64,000 nucleotides of DNA from Psychrobacillus sp. OK028. Its GTDB lineage: Bacteria > Bacillota > Bacilli > Bacillales_A > Planococcaceae. Where the stretch lies: positions 1 to 64,000 of the forward strand of contig NZ_FNHY01000012.1 in NCBI RefSeq assembly GCF_900103605.1, given 5' to 3'. Shown here piece by piece: positions 26,423-35,588 of this stretch. Numbering within the stretch: the stretch's first letter is position 1; each line of letters begins with the position of its first letter. The notes under the pieces were generated by a model that did not search any database, was not told where the DNA came from, and saw nothing but the letters and a program-made list of their open reading frames with translations. The position numbers and the translations under genes are program-made.

Positions 26423-27508
26423 GTGAAAAAGTGGTTTTTTTTAATAACCGTGTCTATTGTACTTTTACTTGGTGCATGTAGTTCTAAGGATAAGGACAAT
26501 ACATCTGGAGTAAATGATGAGGTGAGTAAAGACAATCCTTCGGGAGATCTTGCACCGCTAGATAAAAAAGTAAAGGTTATTATTGCAGAGGATGGATCTG
26601 CCTCTGGAGCGGGATTTTATATTGCAAAAGAAAAAGGATACTTTGAGGAGTACAATATAGATGTAGAGTTTGCAGTGTTCTCGAATAGTGATGAAATGTT
26701 GCCAGCTCTTGCCTCTGGAGATGTAGATATCGCAGGAGGGGTATCGACTGCGTCGTTCTTTAATGCCATTGCACAAGGAATTGACGTGAAAATTATTGCA
26801 GACAAAGGGCATAATGTTCCAGGAAAATCCTACTTTTCATTTGTAATAGGAAATCAAATGGTAGATGAAATAAAAGATTATGAGGATTTTAAGGGTAAAA
26901 AGATTGCCATATCCTCTAAAAACTCGATTGATGAATATATTTATTTGGAAATGCTAAAGCATGCTGGACTAACGTCTGAAGATGTGGAGTTAGTATTACT
27001 TGCGGATTTCGGGAGTATGCTAGGTGCCATTGAAAACGGATCGATTGATGCAGCACTTCAAATAGAGCCTTTAATAGCACAAGGGATTGAAAATGGATTT
27101 CATCATCGCTTTGGAGATGCAACGGATTATGCACCAGAATCTCAAATTGCAATGGTTCTTGGATCTCCACAATTTATGAGTGATGAAAAAGATGTATCTC
27201 TACGGTTTATGGCTGCCTATTTAAAAGGAGTTCGTGACTATAACGATGCCTTTATCAAAGGTGAAAACAAAGCTGAAATTATAGATATTATGACTAAGCA
27301 CACATCATTAAAAGATTCTGCTCTTTGGGAAAAAGTATTTGTAACTGGATTAGACCCAGATGGGAAAATGTTTTTAGACGATGTGTTAAAACAATATAAT
27401 GCTTACAAAGGAAATGGAGCTATTAGCGGGGAAGTAGACTTTGATAAGGCAGTGGATACATCTATGACTGAAAAAGCGGTAGAAATATTAGGAGCATACG
27501 AAAAGTAA
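26423..27508 (+). CDS. ABC importer substrate-binding lipoprotein (NMT1/THI5-like)
   Basis: A 361-residue lipoprotein. The signal peptide is about 1-17 with the lipobox LLGACSS; the mature part has the NMT1/THI5 or SsuA-like fold (GAGFYIAKEKGYFEEYNIDVEF, ALASGDVDIAGG, KGKKIAISSKNSIDEY). The GTG start at 26423 follows AAGGAGG; the longer open frame from 26369 runs inside the ATPase gene and lacks the signal peptide at its front. It delivers the ligand to the permease encoded upstream. Ligand unknown; sulfonate, nitrate or HMP precursors are options. Confidence 0.92.
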   Translation: MKKWFFLITVSIVLLLGACSSKDKDNTSGVNDEVSKDNPSGDLAPLDKKVKVIIAEDGSASGAGFYIAKEKGYFEEYNIDVEFAVFSNSDEMLPALASGDVDIAGGVSTASFFNAIAQGIDVKIIADKGHNVPGKSYFSFVIGNQMVDEIKDYEDFKGKKIAISSKNSIDEYIYLEMLKHAGLTSEDVELVLLADFGSMLGAIENGSIDAALQIEPLIAQGIENGFHHRFGDATDYAPESQIAMVLGSPQFMSDEKDVSLRFMAAYLKGVRDYNDAFIKGENKAEIIDIMTKHTSLKDSALWEKVFVTGLDPDGKMFLDDVLKQYNAYKGNGAISGEVDFDKAVDTSMTEKAVEILGAYEK

Positions 27509-27535
27509 AACGTCCAGTATCTTGGACGTTTTTTT
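27507..27535 (+). terminator. Intrinsic terminator
   Basis: AAACGTCCA and TGGACGTTT form the stem, with GTATCT as the loop, followed by seven T. It begins at the stop codon of the importer's binding-protein gene. Confidence 0.9.
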
Positions 27536-27635
27536 CACACATGAAAATGAAGCAGCAGTTTTTCTAATTCATTGTACTTTACTAAATTGGATATAATACA
27601 ATGGAATACAAGCAAGTTAAAATGAGGTGCATAAA

Positions 27636-28088
27636 ATGGTGAATATTTTAGTCGATGCAGATGGGTGTCCAGTAGTGGACTTAACTATTCAAGTGGCAAG
27701 AAAATTTAATATGAAGATAACTTTGCTTTGTGATACCGCGCATTATATGCAACGAGATGGTGCAGATACAATAATGGTATCCAAAGGAGCAGATGCAGTA
27801 GATTTTGTTCTAGTTAATAGAGTAAAAAAAGGTGACATTGTCGTGACCCAAGACTATGGTTTAGCGGCGATGGTTTTAGCTAAACAAGGGTTTGCAATCG
27901 ATCAAAACGGGAGATGGTATACACCTGAAAATATTGAACAGCTTCTCGATAGTCGCCATATATCCAAGAAGATTAGACAGGCTGGTGGTCGTTTGAGGGG
28001 ACCAAAAAAACGTCAAAAAGAAGACAATGAAAAATTTGAAACAAGCTTTCATAAATTATGCGAGCATGCTCTACAAGCAGGATTCTAA
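27636..28088 (+). CDS. YaiI/YqxD-family protein (DUF188)
   Basis: A 150-residue PIN-like NYN-domain protein. The family core is present: ILVDADGCPV at the start, DTIMVSKGADAVDFVLVNRV and DIVVTQDYGLAAMVLAKQG in the middle, and IRQAGGRLRGPKKR near the end. YqxD-type proteins have acidic residues arranged as in PIN nucleases, but no activity has been shown. ATG at 27636 has GAGGTG upstream. The 3' end overlaps the converging phosphodiesterase gene by 4 bases. Confidence 0.92.
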   Translation: MVNILVDADGCPVVDLTIQVARKFNMKITLLCDTAHYMQRDGADTIMVSKGADAVDFVLVNRVKKGDIVVTQDYGLAAMVLAKQGFAIDQNGRWYTPENIEQLLDSRHISKKIRQAGGRLRGPKKRQKEDNEKFETSFHKLCEHALQAGF

Positions 28089-28948
28089 CCTCCATCCTTT
28101 AAGATGAGCTCACTTAATGTCGGATTGTCTATAAAGATTCCGTTTGCATCAAGTTGAATTGCATTTTTCATATCTATTTCATTTTTAATAGAAAAAAGGT
28201 GAACTTGCAACCCATTCAATTGTGCTTCATGAATAAAATCTTGGTCAGCTGATTTTATATGCATCCCTATTCCACTAGCATATCCTCGTAAACGTTCAAA
28301 GTCCAAATTAGATAAAGTGGCTTTCTCTTTGAAACTAAGCAGTTGAATAAGAGGAAGCGACGGCTCTAGTGCGTGGAGTTTTGTTAAGCTGTCTTCATTA
28401 AATGACTCTAAAATAACTTTTGGCAAATTGTTATCTTCTTGTATTAAATCATATTTTTTTATTAGAGCAACAACCTTCTCTTCCATTCCTTCATAAATAC
28501 GTGGTGACTTCAATTCAATATAATAGTTCACATCATCTCCGAAATGCAAAAAAATCTCCTCTAAAGTAGGTACCTTTTCTTGTTCAAACTCTCTATTAGC
28601 CAACCCGGGATTTGCTTCATTAAACCATTTCCCAGCATTTAAATTTTTTAACTCCTTCAAAGTATACTCTTTTACAAATCCAGTTCCGTCAGTTGTCCGA
28701 TCCAACTTTTCATCGTGCATGGCAACTAGTACTCCATCCTTCGTCATTTGTAAATCAATTTCAATGTAATCTACGTTTGCTTGATGAGCTATTTCGTATG
28801 CAGTCATTGTATGTTCGGGTGCAAAAGCAGAAGCTCCACGGTGTGCAATGAACAAAATCTCTTGAGTTTCAATAGGCTGTATCGAATCCTGACTGGCACA
28901 GCCTGAAATTAAACTTAGGACAACAAGGAATGAGAAAATTAACCGCAT
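28085..28948 (-). CDS. Lipoprotein glycerophosphodiester phosphodiesterase
   Basis: A 287-residue GDPD-family enzyme with a lipoprotein signal peptide (LISGCAS at about 14-20). The catalytic motif is FIAHRGASAFAPEHTMTAYE, with DYIEIDLQMTKDGVLVAMHD as the second metal-binding block, and HLFSIKNEIDMKNAIQLDANGIFIDNP near the C-terminus. It hydrolyses glycerophosphodiesters or teichoic-acid-type linkages at the outer membrane face to release glycerol-3-phosphate. The gene stands alone on the minus strand, with GAAAGGAGAC as the RBS. Confidence 0.93.
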   Translation of the reverse strand: MRLIFSFLVVLSLISGCASQDSIQPIETQEILFIAHRGASAFAPEHTMTAYEIAHQANVDYIEIDLQMTKDGVLVAMHDEKLDRTTDGTGFVKEYTLKELKNLNAGKWFNEANPGLANREFEQEKVPTLEEIFLHFGDDVNYYIELKSPRIYEGMEEKVVALIKKYDLIQEDNNLPKVILESFNEDSLTKLHALEPSLPLIQLLSFKEKATLSNLDFERLRGYASGIGMHIKSADQDFIHEAQLNGLQVHLFSIKNEIDMKNAIQLDANGIFIDNPTLSELILKDGG

Positions 28949-29115
28949 TAGAGTCTCCTTTCTAAGCTTAACTTGTTGGAATTATTATATATATTCGAAT
29001 ACACAAGATGATATTTAAAAGTACAACCATATTTTAACTAAACAATCTATTTAACAACTAGCACTTTTTTTGGTATATTAGACGGTGGACAAAATTAGAA
29101 AAGGTGGAGTAAAAA

Positions 29116-30063
29116 ATGGAAACAAATGCATACAGAGTATTACTTTACTATAAATATGTCCCAATTGAAGATCCGGTAACATTTGCACAAGAACATCTTG
29201 CAGCATGTAAGGAAATTGGGTTAAAAGGGCGTATTTTAGTATCAGATGAAGGAATAAATGGAACGTGCTCAGGAACGATCGAACAAACTGACGCATATAT
29301 CAACATGATGAAAGCAGACGAACGCTTTGCAGACATGGTGTACAAAATAGATGAAGCAGAAGGACATGCCTTCAAAAAAATGCATGTTCGTCCGAAGAAA
29401 GAAATCGTGCATTTAGGATTAGCAGAAGATATTAATCCAAATGAACTAACAGGACAATATCTTTCTCCAAAAGAGTTTTTCGAACAAATGCAAGCAGAAG
29501 ATACAGTCGTTATCGATGCTCGTAATGACTATGAATTTGACCTAGGACATTTCCGAGGAGCAATACGACCAGATATCCGCAACTTCCGTGACTTACCAGA
29601 CTGGATGCTAGAGAACAAAGAAATGTTTGAAGGTAAAAAAGTACTGACATATTGTACTGGTGGGATTCGCTGTGAAAAATTCTCAGGTTGGTTAGTAAGA
29701 GAAGGTTTTGAAGGTGTAGGTCAACTACACGGTGGAATCGCTACTTACGCCAAAGATCCAGAAGTACGCGGTCAACTATGGGATGGCCAAATGTACGTGT
29801 TTGATGAGCGCATCGCTGTGCCGATTAACCAAGTGGAGCATGTCATCGTAGGAAAGGATCATTTCACAGGAGAGCCATGTGAACGTTATGTAAACTGTGC
29901 AAATCCTGATTGTAATGATAAAATCCTTTGCTCAGAAGAAAACGAACACAAGTATTTACGCAGTTGTTCCGATGAATGTCGTGAGCATCCACGCAACCGC
30001 TATATTGCAGAACATAAGTTATCTGAAGAAGAAGTAGAAGCTAGACTAGCTGCTATAAAATAA
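29116..30063 (+). CDS. trhO: tRNA uridine(34) hydroxylase, rhodanese-like (TrhO)
   Basis: A 315-residue protein. The N-terminal acylphosphatase-like domain (about 5-95) has [13 protein letters not shown]. The rhodanese domain follows, with catalytic C180 in [18 protein letters not shown] cysteine-rich tail ([13 protein letters not shown] ... CSDEC) completes the TrhO/YceA architecture. TrhO makes 5-hydroxyuridine at position 34 of certain tRNAs using O2. The RBS is AAGGTGG. It stands alone and ends in a strong terminator. Confidence 0.95.
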   Translation: METNAYRVLLYYKYVPIEDPVTFAQEHLAACKEIGLKGRILVSDEGINGTCSGTIEQTDAYINMMKADERFADMVYKIDEAEGHAFKKMHVRPKKEIVHLGLAEDINPNELTGQYLSPKEFFEQMQAEDTVVIDARNDYEFDLGHFRGAIRPDIRNFRDLPDWMLENKEMFEGKKVLTYCTGGIRCEKFSGWLVREGFEGVGQLHGGIATYAKDPEVRGQLWDGQMYVFDERIAVPINQVEHVIVGKDHFTGEPCERYVNCANPDCNDKILCSEENEHKYLRSCSDECREHPRNRYIAEHKLSEEEVEARLAAIK

Positions 30064-30068
30064 CATAC

Positions 30069-30110
30069 GAAAGCCCATGCAGGTTGACTAGCATGGGCTT
30101 ATTTTTTTTG
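30069..30110 (+). terminator. Intrinsic terminator of trhO
   Basis: AAGCCCATGC and GCATGGGCTT form a perfect 10-bp stem, followed by ATTTTTTTT. It lies 5 bases after the trhO stop. The next 220 bases, to 30329, show no gene. Confidence 0.93.
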
Positions 30111-30329
30111 TGAATTTCTTTTGGTTTTACTTTTTAAATATAGTTTCGTTGGACCAATTACTGATTAGATTCCGTTTCTTTAAGTCACGCTGTAATCTAA
30201 CGTGTAGCGACCACGTGACAGTATAATAAGTGGATGATTTAAATATATTAAACGTATAGAGGGGATTCGCCTTCCTTTATAGAAAGTAACAAAGAGTTCA
30301 TTTTTCAAAAATAGAATGGAGGCACGTAT

Positions 30330-30776
30330 ATGTCAATCGAAGTGAAAAATATTTCAGATTTGAACGCAGTCAACGTATCCAAACTAATTCAAGAAAGTGA
30401 AAAAGAAGGGTATCGCTTCGTGTCCAGATTAGCATCAGAATATGAAGACGGAACACATCGTTTCAGTGAACGTGGAGAGGCAATTTATGGCGCATGGGAT
30501 GAAGATGAACTAGTAGCAATTGGTGGTTTGTTTCGAAATACCGCTAGCGAGGCTGACAACTCAGCTCGACTATACAGATTTTACACTTTACCTACGTATC
30601 GTCGAAGAGGTGTAGGAAGTGAACTATTAAAGGCAGTTTCTGAAAACGCCAAAGGCCATTTTAAAGAAATAACGACAAAGACAGAATCAGCGAAGGCAGA
30701 TTCATTTTACCGTGCGAACGGATTCATATTTGACGAGCGCTCACCGGATGTTACGCATGTGTTGAGCCTAGAATAG
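30330..30776 (+). CDS. GNAT-family N-acetyltransferase
   Basis: A 148-residue acetyltransferase with the acetyl-CoA loop [17 protein letters not shown] and the C-terminal [17 protein letters not shown] fold element. Its acceptor cannot be predicted. The RBS is ATGGAGG. It precedes dsdA by 14 bases and is probably co-transcribed, so an amino-acid substrate is conceivable, but that is inference from position only. Confidence 0.9.
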   Translation: MSIEVKNISDLNAVNVSKLIQESEKEGYRFVSRLASEYEDGTHRFSERGEAIYGAWDEDELVAIGGLFRNTASEADNSARLYRFYTLPTYRRRGVGSELLKAVSENAKGHFKEITTKTESAKADSFYRANGFIFDERSPDVTHVLSLE

Positions 30777-30790
30777 AAAGGGTTTACATT

Positions 30791-32095
30791 ATGGATATAC
30801 AGCAATTAGGAATGACTTTTCCTTTAATCTTTAATATGCAAAACAAAGAAGAAATAATTTGGTTCAATCCTAGTATTATAAAAGCAGGAGATGCATTAAA
30901 AAACGTATCTGTTACTGCTGAAATGGTGCAAGATGCGAGCGATCGTTTAGATCGCTTTGCCTCTTATTTACGTATTGCTTTCCCAGAGACAGAAAAAGCA
31001 AAAGGAATTATTGAGTCGCCACTTGTGAAAATTCCAAAGATGGCATCTGCCTTAAAGGAATTCTTTCAAACAGAGTTGACTGGAGAATTGCTTTTAAAAT
31101 GTGACAATGCCTTGCCAATCTCGGGATCTATTAAAGCACGTGGCGGAATTTATGAGGTTCTTAAAATTGCAGAGCAGCTGGCAATAAAAGAAGGTTTACT
31201 GAAAGAAACAGATGACTATGCAGTACTCTACACTGAAAAATTCAAGCAATTTTTCTCTAACTATTCCATTGCAGTCGGCTCTACCGGGAATCTAGGGCTC
31301 AGCATAGGGATAATGAGTGCGAAGCTTGGATTTCAAGTAACTGTTCATATGTCTAGCGATGCGAAACAATGGAAAAAGGACATGCTTCGTTCAAAAGGCG
31401 TAATAGTAGTAGAATATGATTTTGATTATAGTATTGCAGTATTGGAAGGTAGGAAGCAGGCGGAAAAGGATCCTTCTTGCTTTTTTATAGACGATGAAAA
31501 TTCTATCGATTTATTTGTAGGTTATGCCGTTGCAGCAAGTAGGCTAAAAACTCAATTGGAACAATCGAAAATCATAGTTGACGCCGAGCATCCGCTGTTT
31601 GTATATTTGCCCTGCGGAGTTGGTGGGGGTCCAGGTGGAGTAGCATTTGGACTAAAGTTGTTATTCGGAGATCATGTGCATTGCTATTTCGCGGAGCCAA
31701 CAAGTTCTCCATGCATGCTCCTAGGGCTAATGACGGGATTACATGAGAAGATTTCCGTAGCGGATATCGGACTTGATAACAAAACGGATGCGGATGGATT
31801 AGCTGTCGGCCGACCATCTGGATTTGTGGGGAAAACTTTAGAGAAGCTTATTAGTGGAAGTTACACAATTAATGATAAAACGTTATATGAGCTACTAGCT
31901 TTATTGGCAGATACCGAGAATATTTTATTAGAGCCATCTGCACTCGCTGGAATGACAGGACCAATTCACCTGACTAAACAAGGAGTTTCCTTACAAAATG
32001 CAACTCATATTGTTTGGGCAACTGGCGGAGGAATGGTTCCTTCTAAGGAAATGAAGGTCTATTATGAAAAAGGAAAACAATACCTTATAAAGTAA
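30791..32095 (+). CDS. dsdA: D-serine dehydratase
   Basis: A 434-residue PLP-dependent fold-II enzyme that deaminates D-serine to pyruvate and ammonia. The family's PLP lysine is K115 in [12 protein letters not shown]. The phosphate-binding loop [11 protein letters not shown] and [10 protein letters not shown] also match DsdA, and the length fits (about 440). Near the end, [13 protein letters not shown] is a family signature. D-serine breakdown protects against D-amino-acid toxicity. A D-/L-amino-acid racemase cluster lies 5 kb downstream, so the window holds two D-amino-acid-related loci. Confidence 0.94.
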   Translation: MDIQQLGMTFPLIFNMQNKEEIIWFNPSIIKAGDALKNVSVTAEMVQDASDRLDRFASYLRIAFPETEKAKGIIESPLVKIPKMASALKEFFQTELTGELLLKCDNALPISGSIKARGGIYEVLKIAEQLAIKEGLLKETDDYAVLYTEKFKQFFSNYSIAVGSTGNLGLSIGIMSAKLGFQVTVHMSSDAKQWKKDMLRSKGVIVVEYDFDYSIAVLEGRKQAEKDPSCFFIDDENSIDLFVGYAVAASRLKTQLEQSKIIVDAEHPLFVYLPCGVGGGPGGVAFGLKLLFGDHVHCYFAEPTSSPCMLLGLMTGLHEKISVADIGLDNKTDADGLAVGRPSGFVGKTLEKLISGSYTINDKTLYELLALLADTENILLEPSALAGMTGPIHLTKQGVSLQNATHIVWATGGGMVPSKEMKVYYEKGKQYLIK

Positions 32096-32100
32096 ATGCC

Positions 32101-32132
32101 TATCCTACTTAGATTTTAAGTAGGATTTTTTT
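32101..32132 (+). terminator. Intrinsic terminator of dsdA
   Basis: ATCCTACTT and AAGTAGGATT form the stem around AGATTTT, followed by a T-run. It lies 6 bases after the dsdA stop. Confidence 0.88.
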
Positions 32133-32150
32133 ATTTGGTAATTGCTCTAC

Positions 32151-32188
32151 TATATGTATAACAAATGTGTTATGCTATATGTATAACA
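32151..32188 (+). promoter_or_regulatory. Candidate operator of the GntR-controlled unit
   Basis: TATATGTATAACA occurs at 32151-32163 and again at 32176-32188, a 25-bp direct repeat. Between them ATAACA-AATG-TGTTAT (32158-32173) is a perfect dyad. It lies 22-59 bases before the GntR-family gene, so autoregulation through this site is likely. It was identified by symmetry only. Confidence 0.5.
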
Positions 32189-32209
32189 GAAATAAGAGAG
32201 GGTGACTTC

Positions 32210-32599
32210 ATGTTTATTGAGATAAATTCTAATTCTGATGTCCCCATTTATTTGCAGCTTGCCCACCAACTAATGGAGGGAATGGTACGAGGTGAACTAA
32301 AAGCAGGAGACTCCCTACCATCTGTAAGAGCATTTGCGAGCGATCTCGGGATGAATATGCATACAGTTAACAAGGCTTATCACTATCTAGAAGAAAAAGA
32401 GCTTATACAAATAGTGGCAAAATCAGGTGTTATTATTCAGCCAAATGTTGTTTCGAAGGCGACTGAAGAAAAAAAGCAAAAACTAGTAGCGCAGCTACGT
32501 CCATATGTAACAGAAGGGTTAGTTCTGAACCTCTCAGAAGAGGAACTAGTACTAATGGTACGTAAGCTTGTACAAAACATTGAGGAGGGGAACGAATGA
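32210..32599 (+). CDS. GntR-family regulator (YtrA type)
   Basis: A 129-residue short GntR regulator: a winged-helix domain (about 10-80: DVPIYLQLAHQLMEGMVRGE, GDSLPSVRAFASDLGMNMHT, VNKAYHYLEEKELI) and a short helical tail with no effector domain, the YtrA pattern. Such regulators usually repress the transport or membrane genes directly downstream, here the DUF1648 protein gene, which it overlaps by 4 bases. ATG at 32210 has AGAGAGGGTG before it; an upstream extension is not supported. Repeats and a dyad upstream look like its operator. Confidence 0.9.
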   Translation: MFIEINSNSDVPIYLQLAHQLMEGMVRGELKAGDSLPSVRAFASDLGMNMHTVNKAYHYLEEKELIQIVAKSGVIIQPNVVSKATEEKKQKLVAQLRPYVTEGLVLNLSEEELVLMVRKLVQNIEEGNE

Positions 32600-33702
32600 T
32601 TATTGCGCTTTTTGGATTCATTCTATTATTTATCACTGTTTTACAAGCATTTATGCCAAAATTCTTAAAGCCAACAGAAGCATTTGGTGTGTATGTGCCA
32701 GAAGGACATACGAAAGATTCAGTGGTGGTAAAACACAAATCCAATTACACAAGATTTGTATTAACATTCGGCATAATCTTATTTTTCGGCTACCTATTGT
32801 GGGGAATGACGCAAAATCCATCAGAGGAAATGCTAGTTCTAGTGAGTGTGATTGTTCAGTTTATCACTTTATTCGTGAGCATCAGTTACTATTTTATGAT
32901 GCATGTTCGAGTGAAAAAACTGAAAGAGACGCAAGGATGGTTAGATGGTAAGAGCGAAGTGAGAGTAGTAGATGTAAAATTTCAGGAAAAGCTCAAGCTA
33001 ATACCTCGTGTAATCTTTATCATTCCTATGATTGTTACTGTAGGTTTAATCATTTATACATTTATGAAATATGATCAAATGCCAGAAATGATTCCTACGC
33101 ATTGGGGACCAACTGGGGAAGCAGATGCGTTTAGTGAAAAAACATATTTTAGTGTAATTGCACTGCCGCTTATATTACTCGTAATGCAAGTTATGTTTCT
33201 TTTAATGAGTGAGGGGATGAAATTTTCGGGTGCCCGTATTAATCCAGTCAACAAAAAAACCTCACTTGCACAACAGCTTGCATTTAGAAGATATACAAGT
33301 TTACTTGCGCTCTTCATCACAATTGGGATAACACTTCTGCTAGGATATTTCCATTTACAAACGATTCACCCTGAAATCTCGTCAGCTTTAGTCATGTGGT
33401 TTTTACCTTTAGCTTTTTTAATCCTAATATTTATTGTTATCGGTATTTATGCTATCAAAGTAGGGCAAAGTGGATCTAAGTTAAAAGTAGAAGGAGACAG
33501 CCCAACGGTAGAAAACAAGATAGCTATTGACGAGGACCGATACTGGAAGGGCGGCCTGTTTTACATGAACAAAAATGATCCGAGCATTATGGTGGAAAAG
33601 CGGTTTGGTGTAGGATGGACATTAAATTTTGCTCATCCAATAAGCTGGATTGTATTACTTGTACCTCTAATTCTTATATTTGGAATATCGTTATTATTAT
33701 AA
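32596..33702 (+). CDS. DUF1648-domain membrane protein
   Basis: A 368-residue membrane protein with about eight helices. The DUF1648 core reads EMIPTHWGPTGEADAFSEKTY, the SdpI-like signature of a metal or immunity-like membrane family. An N-terminal part resembles DUF5808. The C-terminus has YWKGGLFYMNKNDPSIMVEKRFGVGWTLNFAHP, a conserved end in these proteins. With the YtrA-type regulator it forms a two-gene unit (ATGA overlap). Several homologues respond to cell-envelope stress, but the exact role here is unknown. Confidence 0.88.
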   Translation: MIIALFGFILLFITVLQAFMPKFLKPTEAFGVYVPEGHTKDSVVVKHKSNYTRFVLTFGIILFFGYLLWGMTQNPSEEMLVLVSVIVQFITLFVSISYYFMMHVRVKKLKETQGWLDGKSEVRVVDVKFQEKLKLIPRVIFIIPMIVTVGLIIYTFMKYDQMPEMIPTHWGPTGEADAFSEKTYFSVIALPLILLVMQVMFLLMSEGMKFSGARINPVNKKTSLAQQLAFRRYTSLLALFITIGITLLLGYFHLQTIHPEISSALVMWFLPLAFLILIFIVIGIYAIKVGQSGSKLKVEGDSPTVENKIAIDEDRYWKGGLFYMNKNDPSIMVEKRFGVGWTLNFAHPISWIVLLVPLILIFGISLLL

Positions 33703-33704
33703 GA

Positions 33705-33739
33705 AAAGCAGCTACCCAAGTTTTTGGGAGCTGCTTTTT
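33705..33739 (+). terminator. Intrinsic terminator
   Basis: AAAAGCAGCTACCC and GGGAGCTGCTTTT form a 12-bp stem with one bulge and a short AAGTTTTT loop. It follows the DUF1648 gene stop by a few bases and faces the converging ppiB gene. Confidence 0.88.
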
Positions 33740-33824
33740 GCTTATTCTTTAGGAAATTATAAAATTCTTTGGAGTGTAGGAAACTCTCTACAAGTGAATC
33801 TCCGTCCAGACTCCAGTGCTATTA

Positions 33825-34265
33825 TTATTCAGCGTCGAAAACTTCTACTTTTTCCATTTTAGCGCCGTTTTTCATCGCTTTTGCTACTTCAAGACCACTT
33901 GTTACTTTACCAAAAACAGTATGAACACCATTTAAGTGTGGTTGTGGCTCATGCACGATGAAGAATTGGCTAGAACCTGTATCTTTACCAGCATGCGCCA
34001 TAGAAAGGCTTCCTGCTTCGTGTTTGTGTGGGTTTCCAACAGTTTCACATTTGATCGTTTTGCCGCTTCCGCCCATACCTGTACCAGTTGGGTCTCCACC
34101 TTGGCTAACGAAGCCAGGAATTACACGGTGGAAAACTACTCCGTTATAAAATCCGCTGTTTGCTAACTCTTCAAAGTTTGCTACTGTGTTTGGTGCCTCA
34201 TTTGGGAATAAATCAAATTCAATTTTTTCTCCAGAATCCATTAAAAAATAACCTTTTTTTGTCAT
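33825..34265 (-). CDS. ppiB: Peptidyl-prolyl cis-trans isomerase (cyclophilin)
   Basis: A 146-residue cytoplasmic cyclophilin that speeds proline isomerisation during folding. The fold motifs are [17 protein letters not shown] [39 protein letters not shown] and [12 protein letters not shown], in line with B. subtilis PpiB (143 residues). The RBS is AAAGGAG. It is monocistronic. Confidence 0.95.
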   Translation of the reverse strand: MTKKGYFLMDSGEKIEFDLFPNEAPNTVANFEELANSGFYNGVVFHRVIPGFVSQGGDPTGTGMGGSGKTIKCETVGNPHKHEAGSLSMAHAGKDTGSSQFFIVHEPQPHLNGVHTVFGKVTSGLEVAKAMKNGAKMEKVEVFDAE

Positions 34266-34388
34266 TTAAAACACTCCTTTTTTCAAATAAATCCTTCATC
34301 AGTATAGCATGTACGTAGTGCATTTTCCAAAAACAGAGACTTCACACGAAGTTATTTAAGGATATAACAATCAGGCTGTTATTTATGC

Positions 34389-34589
34389 TCATTTATCAGT
34401 GTCTCTTTTAAATGCAGTCCAGCCAACATTATTTTTTGCTTGATTAAATGTATCAATCAAATCTTGTCCGCTAAGTCCATTCGAATCCATACTTTCTAGT
34501 AGTTGCTGCGCAAAATTATCTGAAGTTTTTGCGTTTTGTTTTGTTAGGAGCCTTTCTTTCGAAATCATTACTTTTCGGAAACACGTCAT
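34389..34589 (-). CDS. Small protein of unknown function
   Basis: A 66-residue hydrophilic protein with helical propensity (SDNFAQQLLESMDSNGLSGQDLIDTFNQA). I do not recognise the family. The ATG is preceded by GGTGG at 7 bases, which supports a real gene. A start at the internal ATG (seven codons in) is also possible. No membrane segment or cysteine pair is visible. Confidence 0.55.
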   Translation of the reverse strand: MTCFRKVMISKERLLTKQNAKTSDNFAQQLLESMDSNGLSGQDLIDTFNQAKNNVGWTAFKRDTDK

Positions 34590-34673
34590 CTTGTAGCCAC
34601 CCTGCTATTAATGTCGATCATTTTTGCCATTATACCAAAGTGAGAATACAAGTTATATTTTCTGTTGGATAGG

Positions 34674-35222
34674 CTAAAGAGAAGGATATGTTACTACCCC
34701 ACTTTCATTAACTTGTGCAGGAGCTCCCCAAATACCAACTTCATGATACACTAATTCAATTTCACCATCTTTTCCATCGATAATATGCTTTACAATATGA
34801 CCGTTCGCAACTAGCCAATTGCTGATCAGTAAACGATGACAGCGAGAAGGATGGCGTTCCGAACAACAATAGGCTGTAGTTTTATCTTTGGCCATTTCTA
34901 AGAGTCTATTTATACCTAATTGAAAATCCTCCGATAAAGTATAGTCAGCATAATTATGAAAAGATTGGTTGCGCCATCCTGCGTTTATCTCTTCGCTTAT
35001 TTCTTTTGACTTTTTACGTCTGCCTCCAAGTTTTGAAAAATGTTCGTATAGTATTCCTTCTTGAGAAAGCCATTTAGGAAATTCATCTTTTGAAAATTGC
35101 GGCCATTTTCTACTTCCTGGAAATGCCCTAACATCCGCTAAGAGCTCGATATTATTCTCTATTAACATTCTCGCGAATAATTCCTGTGAGTGGCTGGAGT
35201 GTCCAATTGTATATATTTCCAT
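34674..35222 (-). CDS. DUF488-family protein
   Basis: A 182-residue protein of the DUF488 family. The N-terminal IYTIGHSSHSQELFARMLIE and the block ADVRAFPGSRKWPQF are the family signature, as is AYCCSERHPSRCHRLLISNWL near the middle. Function is not established, though conserved Cys/His residues suggest a nuclease or DNA-related role. The first ATG in frame (35222) is used because AGAGGTG forms its RBS; the upstream GTG lies inside the RBS. Confidence 0.88.
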   Translation of the reverse strand: MEIYTIGHSSHSQELFARMLIENNIELLADVRAFPGSRKWPQFSKDEFPKWLSQEGILYEHFSKLGGRRKKSKEISEEINAGWRNQSFHNYADYTLSEDFQLGINRLLEMAKDKTTAYCCSERHPSRCHRLLISNWLVANGHIVKHIIDGKDGEIELVYHEVGIWGAPAQVNESGVVTYPSL

Positions 35223-35364
35223 TCTCTTCACCTCTTATTCTACGAAATCCCTTCTTTTTAATATTCCTGTTCGCTTGATGCACTAAACATTACTGGACAT
35301 CAAGTAATATAATACTGAAAGGGAAGAGAGAAAGTGGTACGATACAAAAAGAGGTGAAGCTAAA

Positions 35365-35559
35365 ATGAATGGGCAAAATAGAAAAGACGTAAAACCAGGG
35401 TTGGAAGTATATATTATTTTGAAAAAAGACCAACGATCAGGAGAAAAAACAAGAGGTATTGTGAAAGATCTCTTAACGAATTCTTCTTTTCATCCACATG
35501 GCATAAAAGTGCGATTGACAGATGGACAAATAGGACGAGTTTGTGAAATCATAGGATAA
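35365..35559 (+). CDS. ywbE: YwbE-family protein (DUF2196)
   Basis: A 64-residue basic protein with the YwbE core GLEVYIILKKDQRSGEKTRGIVKDLLTNSSFHPHGIKVRL, a small beta-barrel that may bind nucleic acid. It has GAGGTGAAG as the RBS and is followed 29 bases later by an amidohydrolase gene. The role is unknown. Confidence 0.9.
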   Translation: MNGQNRKDVKPGLEVYIILKKDQRSGEKTRGIVKDLLTNSSFHPHGIKVRLTDGQIGRVCEIIG

Positions 35560-35588
35560 ATTATCGCGTTAAAAAGGAGTGTAGTTAA

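Noticed and set aside
32568-32951. Plus-strand frame overlapping the GntR and DUF1648 genes
   Set aside because: It overlaps two well-supported genes in another frame and has no RBS.
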